A stretch of 64,000 nt of DNA from Druceiella hillmani (lineage: Eukaryota; Arthropoda; Insecta; Lepidoptera; Hepialidae). The notes beneath the pieces are model-generated. The model made no database searches. It had not been told where the DNA came from and was given only the letters and a program-made list of their open reading frames with translations. Positions 36,911-48,871 of this stretch are shown here, one piece after another (position 1 is the first letter of the stretch; each line of letters begins with the position of its first letter). The stretch is taken from the NCBI GenBank assembly GCA_039881145.1, contig JAYKKI010000013.1, positions 39,575,501 through 39,639,500 of the forward strand. Reading direction: 5' to 3'. A program made the position numbers and the translations under genes.

Positions 36911-37577
36911 TAATGAGACACATGCGGGTTTATATGTTTTATTACTACGTTGAATTTGAAGTTTATACGTTAAGCGATTTCTGGGAAAATTATTTTATAT
37001 TTTTTAGAAAATTAATTATATATAAGCGTGATAGATAGACGGGTAGATATATCTGTGATCTTATAAATATACTGTTTCTGTTTGGACTCAAAATAATTTT
37101 GTAAAAACCACCTCTATTCATGTGACAACTAATTGACATTAAGGTCGCTTCCTACAGGTCAATTAGTTTAAAATGAAATCTTTTTCCAGAAAACACTAGT
37201 TTTTCACTCAATTATAGTAGTACTCTCAATATAGATATAATTTACATTAATGAGATACATGCGGGTTTATATGTTTTATTACTACGTTGAATTTGAAGTT
37301 TCTACGTTAAGCGATTTCTGGGAAAATTATTTTATATTTTTTAGAAAATTAATTATATATAAGCGTGATAGATAGACGGGTAGATATGTTGGTGATCTTA
37401 CAAATATACTGTTTATGTTTGGACTCAAAATAATTTTGTAAAAACCACCTCTATTCATGTGACAACTAATTGACCTTAAGTTCGCTTCCTAAAGGTCAAT
37501 TAGTTTAAAATGAAATCTTTAAAACTCTAGTTTTTCTCTCAATTGTAGTAGCACTCTCAATATAGGCATAATTTTTG
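36911..37577 (+). repeat. Nested 337-bp tandem duplication inside the unit
   Basis: TAATGAGACACATGCGGGTT at 36911 recurs as TAATGAGATACATGCGGGTT at 37248. The copies run in parallel to about 37577 with a few percent divergence and one small indel. It is present unchanged in all three 6,390-bp units (also at 43301-43967 and 49691-50357), so it predates the triplication. Each copy carries an inverted repeat around TAATTGAC...GTCAATTA. Confidence 0.92.
37464..37505. repeat. 14-bp perfect inverted repeat (hairpin)
   Basis: AACTAATTGACCTT (37464-37477) is the exact reverse complement of 37492-37505. The loop is 14 nt. The older sibling at about 37127-37168 has a mismatch. Also present at +6,390 and +12,780. 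Confidence 0.75.
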
Positions 37578-39585
37578 CTATCACTCACAATACATTTATA
37601 CTTTAAAAGTATGTCGCCTAAGAGTATATGCAATTGAAATGTTAATTATTTTACCTGTAGGTAATTCCTTTTCATTTCATGCTGTAAATCCTGTATAAGT
37701 CCTTTCCACGCTGAAAATATAAGTATAATTTCCAACATTAATTTAAATCCTACTTAGGACACCGTGTGATACATTGTCCGTAAACATTTTGCTTAAAACA
37801 CTCCCCCTTCATATGGCCTTGTTCCAAAATAATTCCACCTAAATTTAAGTGTTTATAAAAATTTATCTAACTCCTTTTTAATTTTTTCGTAAAAATATTA
37901 TAAAATATATACCTCATACGAATAGAAGCAAGGAAATTCTTATGCTAGAAATAATTTGAATGAAAAAAATAATCTAAAAGGTCTCCTGCCCTTGTGATAA
38001 TAAAACAATTTTGTTTTTTATCTACATACAATTTTCCAATAACTTTCGAGATTCAAATCATTAATATCTCTGTTGTCTAGGTTATTCAACGATGCTAGCA
38101 TGATTTCACACATTTAAGTGTTTCAGTTCACTTGCGGTAGATCAAAACTTAAAGAAATATAACTTTAAAAAGATACGACTAAAATACATCAAGCCTACAC
38201 AAACCTAGAAGGTGGATAGCAGCCAAAGAAACAGTTATAGGTGTACCTTCATATTTTTAAAATCAACAGTTATTTGTTTATTTTGAAGTAAACAATTATT
38301 CTTGATAACTCTTGAGACTGTAGGTCTAAATAATGTGAGCTCTAAGATAAAAGGATAAGAGGGAAATTGGTGGGGCATAGCAGGTAAACAATTTATATAA
38401 CAAGTCAACTAAAATTATGGAATACGATCGGAAATATTGATTCGAATTATCTTAGCTTTGTAGGAATTTTAAGAATTCACTTGTCTAAAGCACGTCGCTG
38501 TGAGCCACTGGTAACGGCGAGAGCTATTATTTCTGAGTATTTAGCAGTTATGGCAAAATTAGTAAGTTGAAATTTAAAAAAACTGTAATTCCTCGTAGTA
38601 ATTCCACTTCTGTAATAGATATGATATAGCTGTTCAATTTTAAATGTCCAAATTCCATTCTAAAACTCAAAGCAATAATTTAGCGAAATAAATACCAAGA
38701 TTGTTTGATAATAAAAATACTTTGAAGTTTCAAGTCACTTTTGCCTTAAGCAAAGAGTTTAATACTTATAATTCGGAATACACCCGGAAATCAAATTCAA
38801 GTTTTAGTCTGTTTTGTAAGAGACAATAACCCTTAAGAAACTAAAGTTAAATCAGGAAATTTTCAGGAAACGAAGTATATATTTAACAATATCAATTGCT
38901 ATTCTGTTTAAAATATTATCTAAAAATCTATGAAAATAATGTTAAACACTTTCTAAAGCTTAGAAGACGGATTGTGTGATATAAAGTGTATTTATACAAT
39001 TAGAAGACTATTTAAGTTCATTTTATATAGCACAATCATAGTTAGTGTTTTACATAGAATTTATCGTGAATATACGTGATTATATTAATTAAAAATGAGT
39101 CTTTTACAACAAAAGGTTTCCTTTCAACGCACGGGTTTTCATAAGTTCATTTATATTTTTACTTTTAATCGATCGTGAGTAATTATTTCATTAAAAACTT
39201 TGAACGTGTTAAGCAATGTCCTATTTGTGTTATATCTGAAAAATAAAGTTTCAGGAATACGATTACGTATTTATTTATTTCCTATGTTTATGTTGATGTT
39301 GTTAATGTATTATTATATAAACACCATAATAAAAATTGTTACATTTCAGAAATTTACGAGAAATAAACAATTATATTTGACACAAATAATGGCAACATTT
39401 GCCAACAAAATTATTTTTGTTTACTGTAAAAAAATAGCACGTAATTGGGATGGAAAATAATTGTTATATATGAAATTTTAAAATTCCTACACGATGTAGA
39501 ATGCATTTTCGTTTATATATGTGATTTTTAAAAAGTTCACGACACTCGTTTTCCCTAAATTTACGAAATGTATTTCAAAAGTAAA
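37578..39585. other. AT-rich non-coding part of the unit
   Basis: The 86-codon hydrophobic frame at 39200-39460 (repeated at 45590 and 51980) starts with TTG and is Leu/Ile/Tyr/Lys-rich. I regard it as chance. A K/Q difference at 39350 is one of the few copy-specific changes. Confidence 0.4.
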
Positions 39586-39632
39586 GATTTCAAATTAGTC
39601 AGAAGCTACATGCGTCTGACTAATTTGAAATC
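39586..39632. repeat. 18-bp perfect hairpin
   Basis: GATTTCAAATTAGTCAGA (39586-39603) is the exact reverse complement of 39615-39632. The loop is 11 nt (AGCTACATGCG). Repeated at 45976-46022 and 52366-52412. Confidence 0.85.
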
Positions 39633-40431
39633 TGAAACAAAAAAAATTATTTTTTTCTGTATCACTGTAAACTCTTTGTAAAATTATTTCCTTTGGACCA
39701 ATGGAAGTTTTAATTCCTAAATTTCACCTGATACCGAGAACAGAAAGGTGGAACCATTTATTGGCATTTTAATATTAATAAAGCATCGTGATATTCTACA
39801 TTTTTATCAGTATCCATTACTCACTTCATTTTTCATGTTCATGAGTGAAAATAAAGTCAGATTAAACACGAAATTAAATCTGTAGTACACTGAAATATAT
39901 ATAATTTGTAAAGATATCATTTGTAAAATAAACTTGACATTAAAATTTTTGAAGGTTTTTCCATTCTACTTAGGAAATGTTTTTCTCATAATGCATGCTT
40001 CTTATAAGCCTTTAATATATTTTAGTACAAGCAAAAAATGACACCGTGGAAGCTTCACTTCGCCCCCTATTAGTGATTTTGTTTGATAATCTATATATAA
40101 ATTATAAATATATAAACTGGTCTTATGAATTATTATGTTAAAATAAAGTTAATTCATTTTATCATTTTCCTGCAATCTAGAAAAAAATATTATAAAATAT
40201 CAAAGTATCTAAAGTTCTAATCATGTGTGGGTATATTCGTCATAATGGACTAACGTGCCAGCCATTTTGAAGATACACATGAACAAAACTCAAATAATTT
40301 TACAAATGATAAAATTTTAATATAGCTTTTTAGAAAGAAGGCAACTTTTTCTGAAAAAAGTAAGATTTTTTAATTTTTGTTTTTAAAATTTATTATGATC
40401 TAAATTTGGCTGTGAGAAATAAGACACGTCT

Positions 40432-40530
40432 CCGTCCGTTGATCTAGGTGTATGTAAGTATTTATCATTGTAAAAGAAACTTTACAGGTCAGGTACGTAA
40501 ATAAATACATATATCCAGATCAACGGACGG
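40432..40530. repeat. Long imperfect hairpin, ~37-bp arms
   Basis: CCGTCCGTTGATCT (40432-40445) pairs perfectly with 40517-40530. Pairing extends inward imperfectly for about 23 more bases, leaving a loop of roughly 28 nt. The shape fits a pre-miRNA-like hairpin or the terminal inverted repeats of a tiny MITE. Present in all three units (46822-46920, 53212-53310). Confidence 0.7.
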
Positions 40531-41269
40531 TTGCTAGAGATTATGATCCTTAATCGCTTTTGGTGATAGCTGTTACTCTCGATTGTTTAAAAATCAGAAT
40601 AAGACACTGTCGCTTTTCACAATAATTTTTCAAATAGTTACATTTTTAATAACACTTTTCCATGAAAACTCCCTTATTCAGTATTATGTTACTGTTTTCC
40701 GCCATAATGCTGTGTGAATATTCGTGCCTTTTATCTCTCCTCCTAGGTGTGTTAACTTTAAATTATTTCTAACCTTAATTGAAAGCTATGATAAATCAAC
40801 GTTTATGTATTTCAATAAAAATGAGAAAACTAATTACGCAAAAGCGGCAACAATAAATAAATATATTTCCTTATGAAAGAAAATACTCCAGAAATTTATT
40901 TTCACTAATCATAATTAAATAATACCCTGACATTACTACCATCAGATGATCTAACAAGGAAAAATTGGAGAATATCATTAAGTTTTTTGTAGGCTGATAT
41001 TGCCAAAAAAACTAATAACGACCTAAGCGCATTGAGTACTTCGAACAAGATACGCCCTCTCATCACTAGGCATAGCATTATTTCAATGTTAAAAATAATA
41101 TGAATTTTATAAGAAAAATTGTCTATAATTAAACAATTATCTATAATAACATGAAGACAGAGAATATGAATGAAAGCGGAAGAGGATGAAAATCTGAAAC
41201 GCCCACGATAATTGATTACAGTGAGCGTAAAAATGACCGTTATTAAGGTTTCTTCATTAAAATCTGTCG

Positions 41270-42469
41270 CTCACTTCTTCTACCTATACCGAGATATGGA
41301 AAAAGACAGTTGTTTTCCCAATAGGCAAGTAAATTAGCGTTCAGTCATTAAGCGATCTTCGCCCCATAAGCATTCGACCCGGCAATGTCTATAGTCATAG
41401 AAAAAATTATTTGTATTCAGTTTAAAAGATTTTTTAAACCCATCAAAGCACTCCCCTTTACGTAGTCAGGTTTTCGTGGTCAACATAGTACATCCACAGC
41501 ACTTCTATCTATTACTAATTATATCCTATCGTAAGCTAATAAAGGGGAGGCTACTGCTGTCGTTCTTTTGAATTATTCACGTGTTTTCTTTTTCAAATTT
41601 GCCAATTTTAATGGCTAAATTCAACATTGCGGCTTATCGGAATGCGAGTGTGAATGATTTAAAAACGATTTTAAGCAACGGTGTCAGTATATCAAAAGGA
41701 TTCAATGTTAATCAAACTCTTACCACGAAAGTAATGTCATTTCTAGAGGAGCTACTGCAAGGGCCGCTACTTTTCACTCTGTACATGTCAGATATTTCGA
41801 GCAATTTAGAACATTTTAAAACTCATTTTTACGCTGATGATACGCAGCTGTGCAAATCCTTTCGTGCGAGAGATGTAGGCAGAGGGAGCTAAAAGGTTAA
41901 TGAGGATCTCGCCACAATCTGGAATTGGTTAAGTAAACATACCTTATTGTTAAACCAATCCAAATCATGTTTTATAATTATGGGAAGTAGGGCTCAAGTA
42001 AAAATCGGAAAGACTGAAACTCACCATAACGGAACAGTCCGTTCCTGTGGTGGAATTCGCCAAGAATCTAGGCTTTATAACGAACTCACAGCTGAGATTT
42101 CGTAAACACGTAACCGAAAAAATTAAATTTTGTTTATGTGTCTCAAAACGCTATACAGATACCGTCCTTATCTCTCTGTTCCCTTTAGGAAAATTCTAGT
42201 TGAGGGCCTCATTCTTCCAGTACTCGATTATTGTGATATCGTACATGGCCCGCGTTTATTTTGAAAAACAGCCAATTCAATCCAAATACTTCAAAACGCA
42301 TGCGCGCGTTTTTGTATCAGTATCGCGCGGCGATCCCGTGTATCACCGTATTTAAATGAGCATGGAATGCCCCGAATGCACAATCGTCGCAGTTATCACA
42401 CTCTATGCTTTTTGCGTAAACTTTTCACAACAGAGGAGCCGAAATATCGTTACTACATATTAAACTGGT
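41270..42469 (+). pseudogene. LINE RT fragment (CR1/L2/jockey group), unit 1 copy
   Basis: Non-LTR retrotransposon reverse transcriptase, which copies its own RNA at the target site. Frame-shifted translation reads WKKTVVFPIGK, SLSDLRPISI (41350), QFKRF, SGFRGQHSTSTALLSITNYI, GEATAVVLLNYSRVF, LLQGPLLFTLYMSDISSNLE and FYADDTQL with the catalytic YADD codons at 41830-41841, then KVNEDLATIWNWLSKHTLLL, VVEFAKNLGFITNSQLRFRK and RMHNRRSYHTLCFLRKLFTT. Stops (for example at 41890) and shifts make it inactive. It is cut at 42469 by the tandem junction, so the C-terminal part is missing here but present after unit 3. The 5' half of the element, with the endonuclease, is not visible. Confidence 0.88.
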
Positions 42470-42481
42470 ACATATTAAAAA
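42455..42481 (+). other. Tandem junction 1/2 with templated 12-nt filler
   Basis: The LINE sequence stops at ...CTGGT (42469) and unit 2 begins at CCC (42482). Between them lies ACATATTAAAAA. TACATATTAAA at 42469-42479 repeats the same 11 nt at 42454-42464. The filler therefore looks copied from 15 nt upstream. Confidence 0.9.
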
Positions 42482-45400
42482 CCCAAACCTCCAAATATTC
42501 AATAAACTCCACCTGCCTGCCGAGTAGAGGCATTTGGAACTTGCGTGATAGGGGAGATCGTGACTGATATTGACCCTGATTTGAATTTCCCCTCAAGTGG
42601 GGTCGGTACTCGAGTGAATATTTGAAATATTCTCTATTCAATATCTGACTTTTCGACTTCTGACTTAACTACGATAAACCTAACGACCTTCGTTTGTTAT
42701 TTGTTTGCTTATTTTTTTTATTTCTTCAGTATTTATTTTGTTCAAAGTTAACATTAAATCGTTTCAAATAAATTGTAATTATATTTATTCAAGTTTTTAT
42801 TTAATTAAAATATTGGCTTTAGCTTTATAGGCTGTGAAATATTAGTTATAAACGTAATTCAACAACAAACGTTTTTGTTTTAGAGTGTACACACAAAGTA
42901 AATAATGATACTGCCAATTATATATTTAAAAGACATAAAAATATTATGAATATTTCAAATATTCGGATATAAATAATATCGCTATAGTTTTCATGCAGAT
43001 TTTACGTGGGCTTTTAAAAATGTTTTTTTGGTAATTTTAACTTGATTAGTTTAGAAAATATGGGAAAGGCATATATATATTTTTTAAATATGTACAACGC
43101 AACATTATGAATCAAATATGTTTGTGTGTATATTTTCTTCATGATTTTATGAAAAATATATATTCCTAGTATATCGACGACTTTGAGTATATTATTAATA
43201 GGTGATAACCTATAACCAATTTTTAATGTTTAACTTTTCTCTCGTCCCTGTCAACATTTGAAACGGAATATTTTTAAATTCTAGCCAGCTTTGTTTTTAT
43301 TAATGAGACACATGCGGGTTTATATGTTTTATTACTACGTTGAATTTGAAGTTTATACGTTAAGCGATTTCTGGGAAAATTATTTTATATTTTTTAGAAA
43401 ATTAATTATATATAAGCGTGATAGATAGACGGGTAGATATATCTGTGATCTTATAAATATACTGTTTCTGTTTGGACTCAAAATAATTTTGTAAAAACCA
43501 CCTCTATTCATGTGACAACTAATTGACATTAAGGTCGCTTCCTACAGGTCAATTAGTTTAAAATGAAATCTTTTTCCAGAAAACACTAGTTTTTCACTCA
43601 ATTATAGTAGTACTCTCAATATAGATATAATTTACATTAATGAGATACATGCGGGTTTATATGTTTTATTACTACGTTGAATTTGAAGTTTCTACGTTAA
43701 GCGATTTCTGGGAAAATTATTTTATATTTTTTAGAAAATTAATTATATATAAGCGTGATAGATAGACGGGTAGATATGTTGGTGATCTTACAAATATACT
43801 GTTTATGTTTGGACTCAAAATAATTTTGTAAAAACCACCTCTATTCATGTGACAACTAATTGACCTTAAGTTCGCTTCCTAAAGGTCAATTAGTTTAAAA
43901 TGAAATCTTTAAAACTCTAGTTTTTCTCTCAATTGTAGTAGCACTCTCAATATAGGCATAATTTTTGCTATCACTCACAATACATTTATACTTTAAAAGT
44001 ATGTCGCCTAAGAGTATATGCAATTGAAATGTTAATTATTTTACCTGTAGGTAATTCCTTTTCATTTCATGCTGTAAATCCTGTATAAGTCCTTTCCACG
44101 CTGAAAATATAAGTATAATTTCCAACATTAATTTAAATCCTACTTAGGACACCGTGTGATACATTGTCCGTAAACATTTTGCTTAAAACACTCCCCCTTC
44201 ATATGGCCTTGTTCCAAAATAATTCCACCTAAATTTAAGTGTTTATAAAAATTTATCTAACTCCTTTTTAATTTTTTCGTAAAAATATTATAAAATATAT
44301 ACCTCATACGAATAGAAGCAAGGAAATTCTTATGCTAGAAATAATTTGAATGAAAAAAATAATCTAAAAGGTCTCCTGCCCTTGTGATAATAAAACAATT
44401 TTGTTTTTTATCTACATACAATTTTCCAATAACTTTCGAGATTCAAATCATTAATATCTCTGTTGTCTAGGTTATTCAACGATGCTAGCATGATTTCACA
44501 CATTTAAGTGTTTCAGTTCACTTGCGGTAGATCAAAACTTAAAGAAATATAACTTTAAAAAGATACGACTAAAATACATCAAGCCTACACAAACCTAGAA
44601 GGTGGATAGCAGCCAAAGAAACAGTTATAGGTGTACCTTCATATTTTTAAAATCAACAGTTATTTGTTTATTTTGAAGTAAACAATTATTCTTGATAACT
44701 CTTGAGACTGTAGGTCTAAATAATGTGAGCTCTAAGATAAAAGGATAAGAGGGAAATTGGTGGGGCATAGCAGGTAAACAATTTATATAACAAGTCAACT
44801 AAAATTATGGAATACGATCGGAAATATTGATTCGAATTATCTTAGCTTTGTAGGAATTTTAAGAATTCACTTGTCTAAAGCACGTCGCTGTGAGCCACTG
44901 GTAACGGCGAGAGCTATTATTTCTGAGTATTTAGCAGTTATGGCAAAATTAGTAAGTTGAAATTTAAAAAAACTGTAATTCCTCGTAGTAATTCCACTTC
45001 TGTAATAGATATGATATAGCTGTTCAATTTTAAATGTCCAAATTCCATTCTAAAACTCAAAGCAATAATTTAGCGAAATAAATACCAAGATTGTTTGATA
45101 ATAAAAATACTTTGAAGTTTCAAGTCACTTTTGCCTTAAGCAAAGAGTTTAATACTTATAATTCGGAATACACCCGGAAATCAAATTCAAGTTTTAGTCT
45201 GTTTTGTAAGAGACAATAACCCTTAAGAAACTAAAGTTAAATCAGGAAATTTTCAGGAAACGAAGTATATATTTAACAATATCAATTGCTATTCTGTTTA
45301 AAATATTATCTAAAAATCTATGAAAATAATGTTAAACACTTTCTAAAACTTAGAAGACGGATTGTGTGATATAAAGTGTATTTATACAATTAGAAGACTA

Positions 45401-47659
45401 TTTAAGTTCATTTTATATAGCACAATCATAGTTAGTGTTTTACATAGAATTTATCGTGAATATACGTGATTATATTAATTAAAAATGAGTCTTTTACAAC
45501 AAAAGGTTTCCTTTCAACGCACGGGTTTTCATAAGTTCATTTATATTTTTACTTTTAATCGATCGTGAGTAATTATTTCATTAAAAACTTTGAACGTGTT
45601 AAGCAATGTCCTATTTGTGTTATATCTGAAAAATAAAGTTTCAGGAATACGATTACGTATTTATTTATTTCCTATGTTTATGTTGATGTTGTTAATGTAT
45701 TATTATATAAACACCATAATAAAAATTGTTACATTTCAGCAATTTACGAGAAATAAACAATTATATTTGACACAAATAATGGCAACATTTGCCAACAAAA
45801 TTATTTTTGTTTACTGTAAAAAAATAGCACGTAATTGGGATGGAAAATAATTGTTATATATGAAATTTTAAAATTCCTACACGATGTAGAATGCATTTTC
45901 GTTTATATATGTGATTTTTAAAAAGTTCACGACACTCGTTTTCCCTAAATTTACGAAATGTATTTCAAAAGTAAAGATTTCAAATTAGTCAGAAGCTACA
46001 TGCGTCTGACTAATTTGAAATCTGAAACAAAAAAAATTATTTTTTTCTGTATCACTGTAAACTCTTTGTAAAATTATTTCCTTTGGACCAATGGAAGTTT
46101 TAATTCCTAAATTTCACCTGATACCGAGAACAGAAAGGTGGAACCATTTATTGGCATTTTAATATTAATAAAGCATCGTGATATTCTACATTTTTATCAG
46201 TATCCATTACTCACTTCATTTTTCATGTTCATGAGTGAAAATAAAGTCAGATTAAACACGAAATTAAATCTGTAGTACACTGAAATATATATAATTTGTA
46301 AAGATATCATTTGTAAAATAAACTTGACATTAAAATTTTTGAAGGTTTTTCCATTCTACTTAGGAAATGTTTTTCTCATAATGCATGCTTCTTATAAGCC
46401 TTTAATATATTTTAGTACAAGCAAAAAATGACACCGTGGAAGCTTCACTTCGCCCCCTATTAGTGATTTTGTTTGATAATCTATATATAAATTATAAATA
46501 TATAAACTGGTCTTATGAATTATTATGTTAAAATAAAGTTAATTCATTTTATCATTTTCCTGCAATCTAGAAAAAAATATTATAAAATATCAAAGTATCT
46601 AAAGTTCTAATCATGTGTGGGTATATTCGTCATAATGGACTAACGTGCCAGCCATTTTGAAGATACACATGAACAAAACTCAAATAATTTTACAAATGAT
46701 AAAATTTTAATATAGCTTTTTAGAAAGAAGGCAACTTTTTCTGAAAAAAGTAAGATTTTTTAATTTTTGTTTTTAAAATTTATTATGATCTAAATTTGGC
46801 TGTGAGAAATAAGACACGTCTCCGTCCGTTGATCTAGGTGTATGTAAGTATTTATCATTGTAAAAGAAACTTTACAGGTCAGGTACGTAAATAAATACAT
46901 ATATCCAGATCAACGGACGGTTGCTAGAGATTATGATCCTTAATCGCTTTTGGTGATAGCTGTTACTCTCGATTGTTTAAAAATCAGAATAAGACACTGT
47001 CGCTTTTCACAATAATTTTTCAAATAGTTACATTTTTAATAACACTTTTCCATGAAAACTCCCTTATTCAGTATTATGTTACTGTTTTCCGCCATAATGC
47101 TGTGTGAATATTCGTGCCTTTTATCTCTCCTCCTAGGTGTGTTAACTTTAAATTATTTCTAACCTTAATTGAAAGCTATGATAAATCAACGTTTATGTAT
47201 TTCAATAAAAATGAGAAAACTAATTACGCAAAAGCGGCAACAATAAATAAATATATTTCCTTATGAAAGAAAATACTCCAGAAATTTATTTTCACTAATC
47301 ATAATTAAATAATACCCTGACATTACTACCATCAGATGATCTAACAAGGAAAAATTGGAGAATATCATTAAGTTTTTTGTAGGCTGATATTGCCAAAAAA
47401 ACTAATAACGACCTAAGCGCATTGAGTACTTCGAACAAGATACGCCCTCTCATCACTAGGCATAGCATTATTTCAATGTTAAAAATAATATGAATTTTAT
47501 AAGAAAAATTGTCTATAATTAAACAATTATCTATAATAACATGAAGACAGAGAATATGAATGAAAGCGGAAGAGGATGAAAATCTGAAACGCCCACGATA
47601 ATTGATTACAGTGAGCGTAAAAATGACCGTTATTAAGGTTTCTTCATTAAAATCTGTCG

Positions 47660-48859
47660 CTCACTTCTTCTACCTATACCGAGATATGGAAAAAGACAGT
47701 TGTTTTCCCAATAGGCAAGTAAATTAGCGTTCAGTCATTAAGCGATCTTCGCCCCATAAGCATTCGACCCGGCAATGTCTATAGTCATAGAAAAAATTAT
47801 TTGTATTCAGTTTAAAAGATTTTTTAAACCCATCAAAGCACTCCCCTTTACGTAGTCAGGTTTTCGTGGTCAACATAGTACATCCACAGCACTTCTATCT
47901 ATTACTAATTATATCCTATCGTAAGCTAATAAAGGGGAGGCTACTGCTGTCGTTCTTTTGAATTATTCACGTGTTTTCTTTTTCAAATTTGCCAATTTTA
48001 ATGGCTAAATTCAACATTGCGGCTTATCGGAATGCGAGTGTGAATGATTTAAAAACGATTTTAAGCAACGGTGTCAGTATATCAAAAGGATTCAATGTTA
48101 ATCAAACTCTTACCACGAAAGTAATGTCATTTCTAGAGGAGCTACTGCAAGGGCCGCTACTTTTCACTCTGTACATGTCAGATATTTCGAGCAATTTAGA
48201 ACATTTTAAAACTCATTTTTACGCTGATGATACGCAGCTGTGCAAATCCTTTCGTGCGAGAGATGTAGGCAGAGGGAGCTAAAAGGTTAATGAGGATCTC
48301 GCCACAATCTGGAATTGGTTAAGTAAACATACCTTATTGTTAAACCAATCCAAATCATGTTTTATAATTATGGGAAGTAGGGCTCAAGTAAAAATCGGAA
48401 AGACTGAAACTCACCATAACGGAACAGTCCGTTCCTATGGTGGAATTCGCCAAGAATCTAGGCTTTATAACGAACTCACAGCTGAGATTTCGTAAACACG
48501 TAACCGAAAAAATTAAATTTTGTTTATGTGTCTCAAAACGCTATACAGATACCGTCCTTATCTCTCTGTTCCCTTTAGGAAAATTCTAGTTGAGGGCCTC
48601 ATTCTTCCAGTACTCGATTATTGTGATATCGTACATGGCCCGCGTTTATTTTGAAAAACAGCCAATTCAATCCAAATACTTCAAAACGCATGCGCGCGTT
48701 TTTGTATCAGTATCGCGCGGCGATCCCGTGTATCACCGTATTTAAATGAGCATGGAATGCCCCGAATGCACAATCGTCGCAGTTATCACACTCTATGCTT
48801 TTTGCGTAAACTTTTCACAACAGAGGAGCCGAAATATCGTTACTACATATTAAACTGGT
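47660..48859 (+). pseudogene. LINE RT fragment, unit 2 copy
   Basis: A duplicate of 41270-42469 (offset 6,390), with YADD at 48220-48231. The only difference seen from copy 1 is G to A at 48437. It is broken by the same stops and cut at the same junction base. Confidence 0.88.
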
Positions 48860-48871
48860 ACATATTAAAAA
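48859..48871 (+). other. Tandem junction 2/3 with the same filler
   Basis: Identical in sequence to junction 1/2, including the 12-nt filler. This implies that unit 3 or unit 2 arose by copying a unit that already carried the junction, not by an independent break. Confidence 0.9.

Larger units (their letters stand above)
36092..42481 (+). repeat. 6,390-bp tandem unit, copy 1
   Basis: This is the first of three head-to-tail copies. It starts at CCCAAACCTCCAAATATTC and ends with a 12-nt filler (42470-42481). Relative to copies 2 and 3 it differs at 38958 (G versus A), 39350 (A versus C) and 42047 (G versus A). Contents: a GC-richer start (36092-36250), a nested 337-bp duplication, two long hairpins, and the RT part of a LINE at the 3' end. 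No intact gene. Confidence 0.97.
42482..48871 (+). repeat. 6,390-bp tandem unit, copy 2
   Basis: The same content and order as copy 1. A private change is A at 42799 (C at 36409 and 49189). It shares A 45348, C 45740 and A 48437 with copy 3. Confidence 0.97.

Noticed and set aside
39200..39460. 86-codon hydrophobic frame present in all three units
   Set aside because: Non-ATG start and Ile/Leu/Tyr/Lys-driven composition. Its preservation in three copies only reflects the recent triplication.
41581..41892. A functional 103-residue protein
   Set aside because: It is a GTG-initiated slice of a LINE RT pseudogene interrupted by stops and frameshifts.
42367..42641. Small plus and minus frames around the junctions (also at 48757-49031)
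   Set aside because: The plus frame is the frame-shifted RT C-terminus running into the filler. The minus frame is the truncated 36-kb frame. Neither is a new gene.
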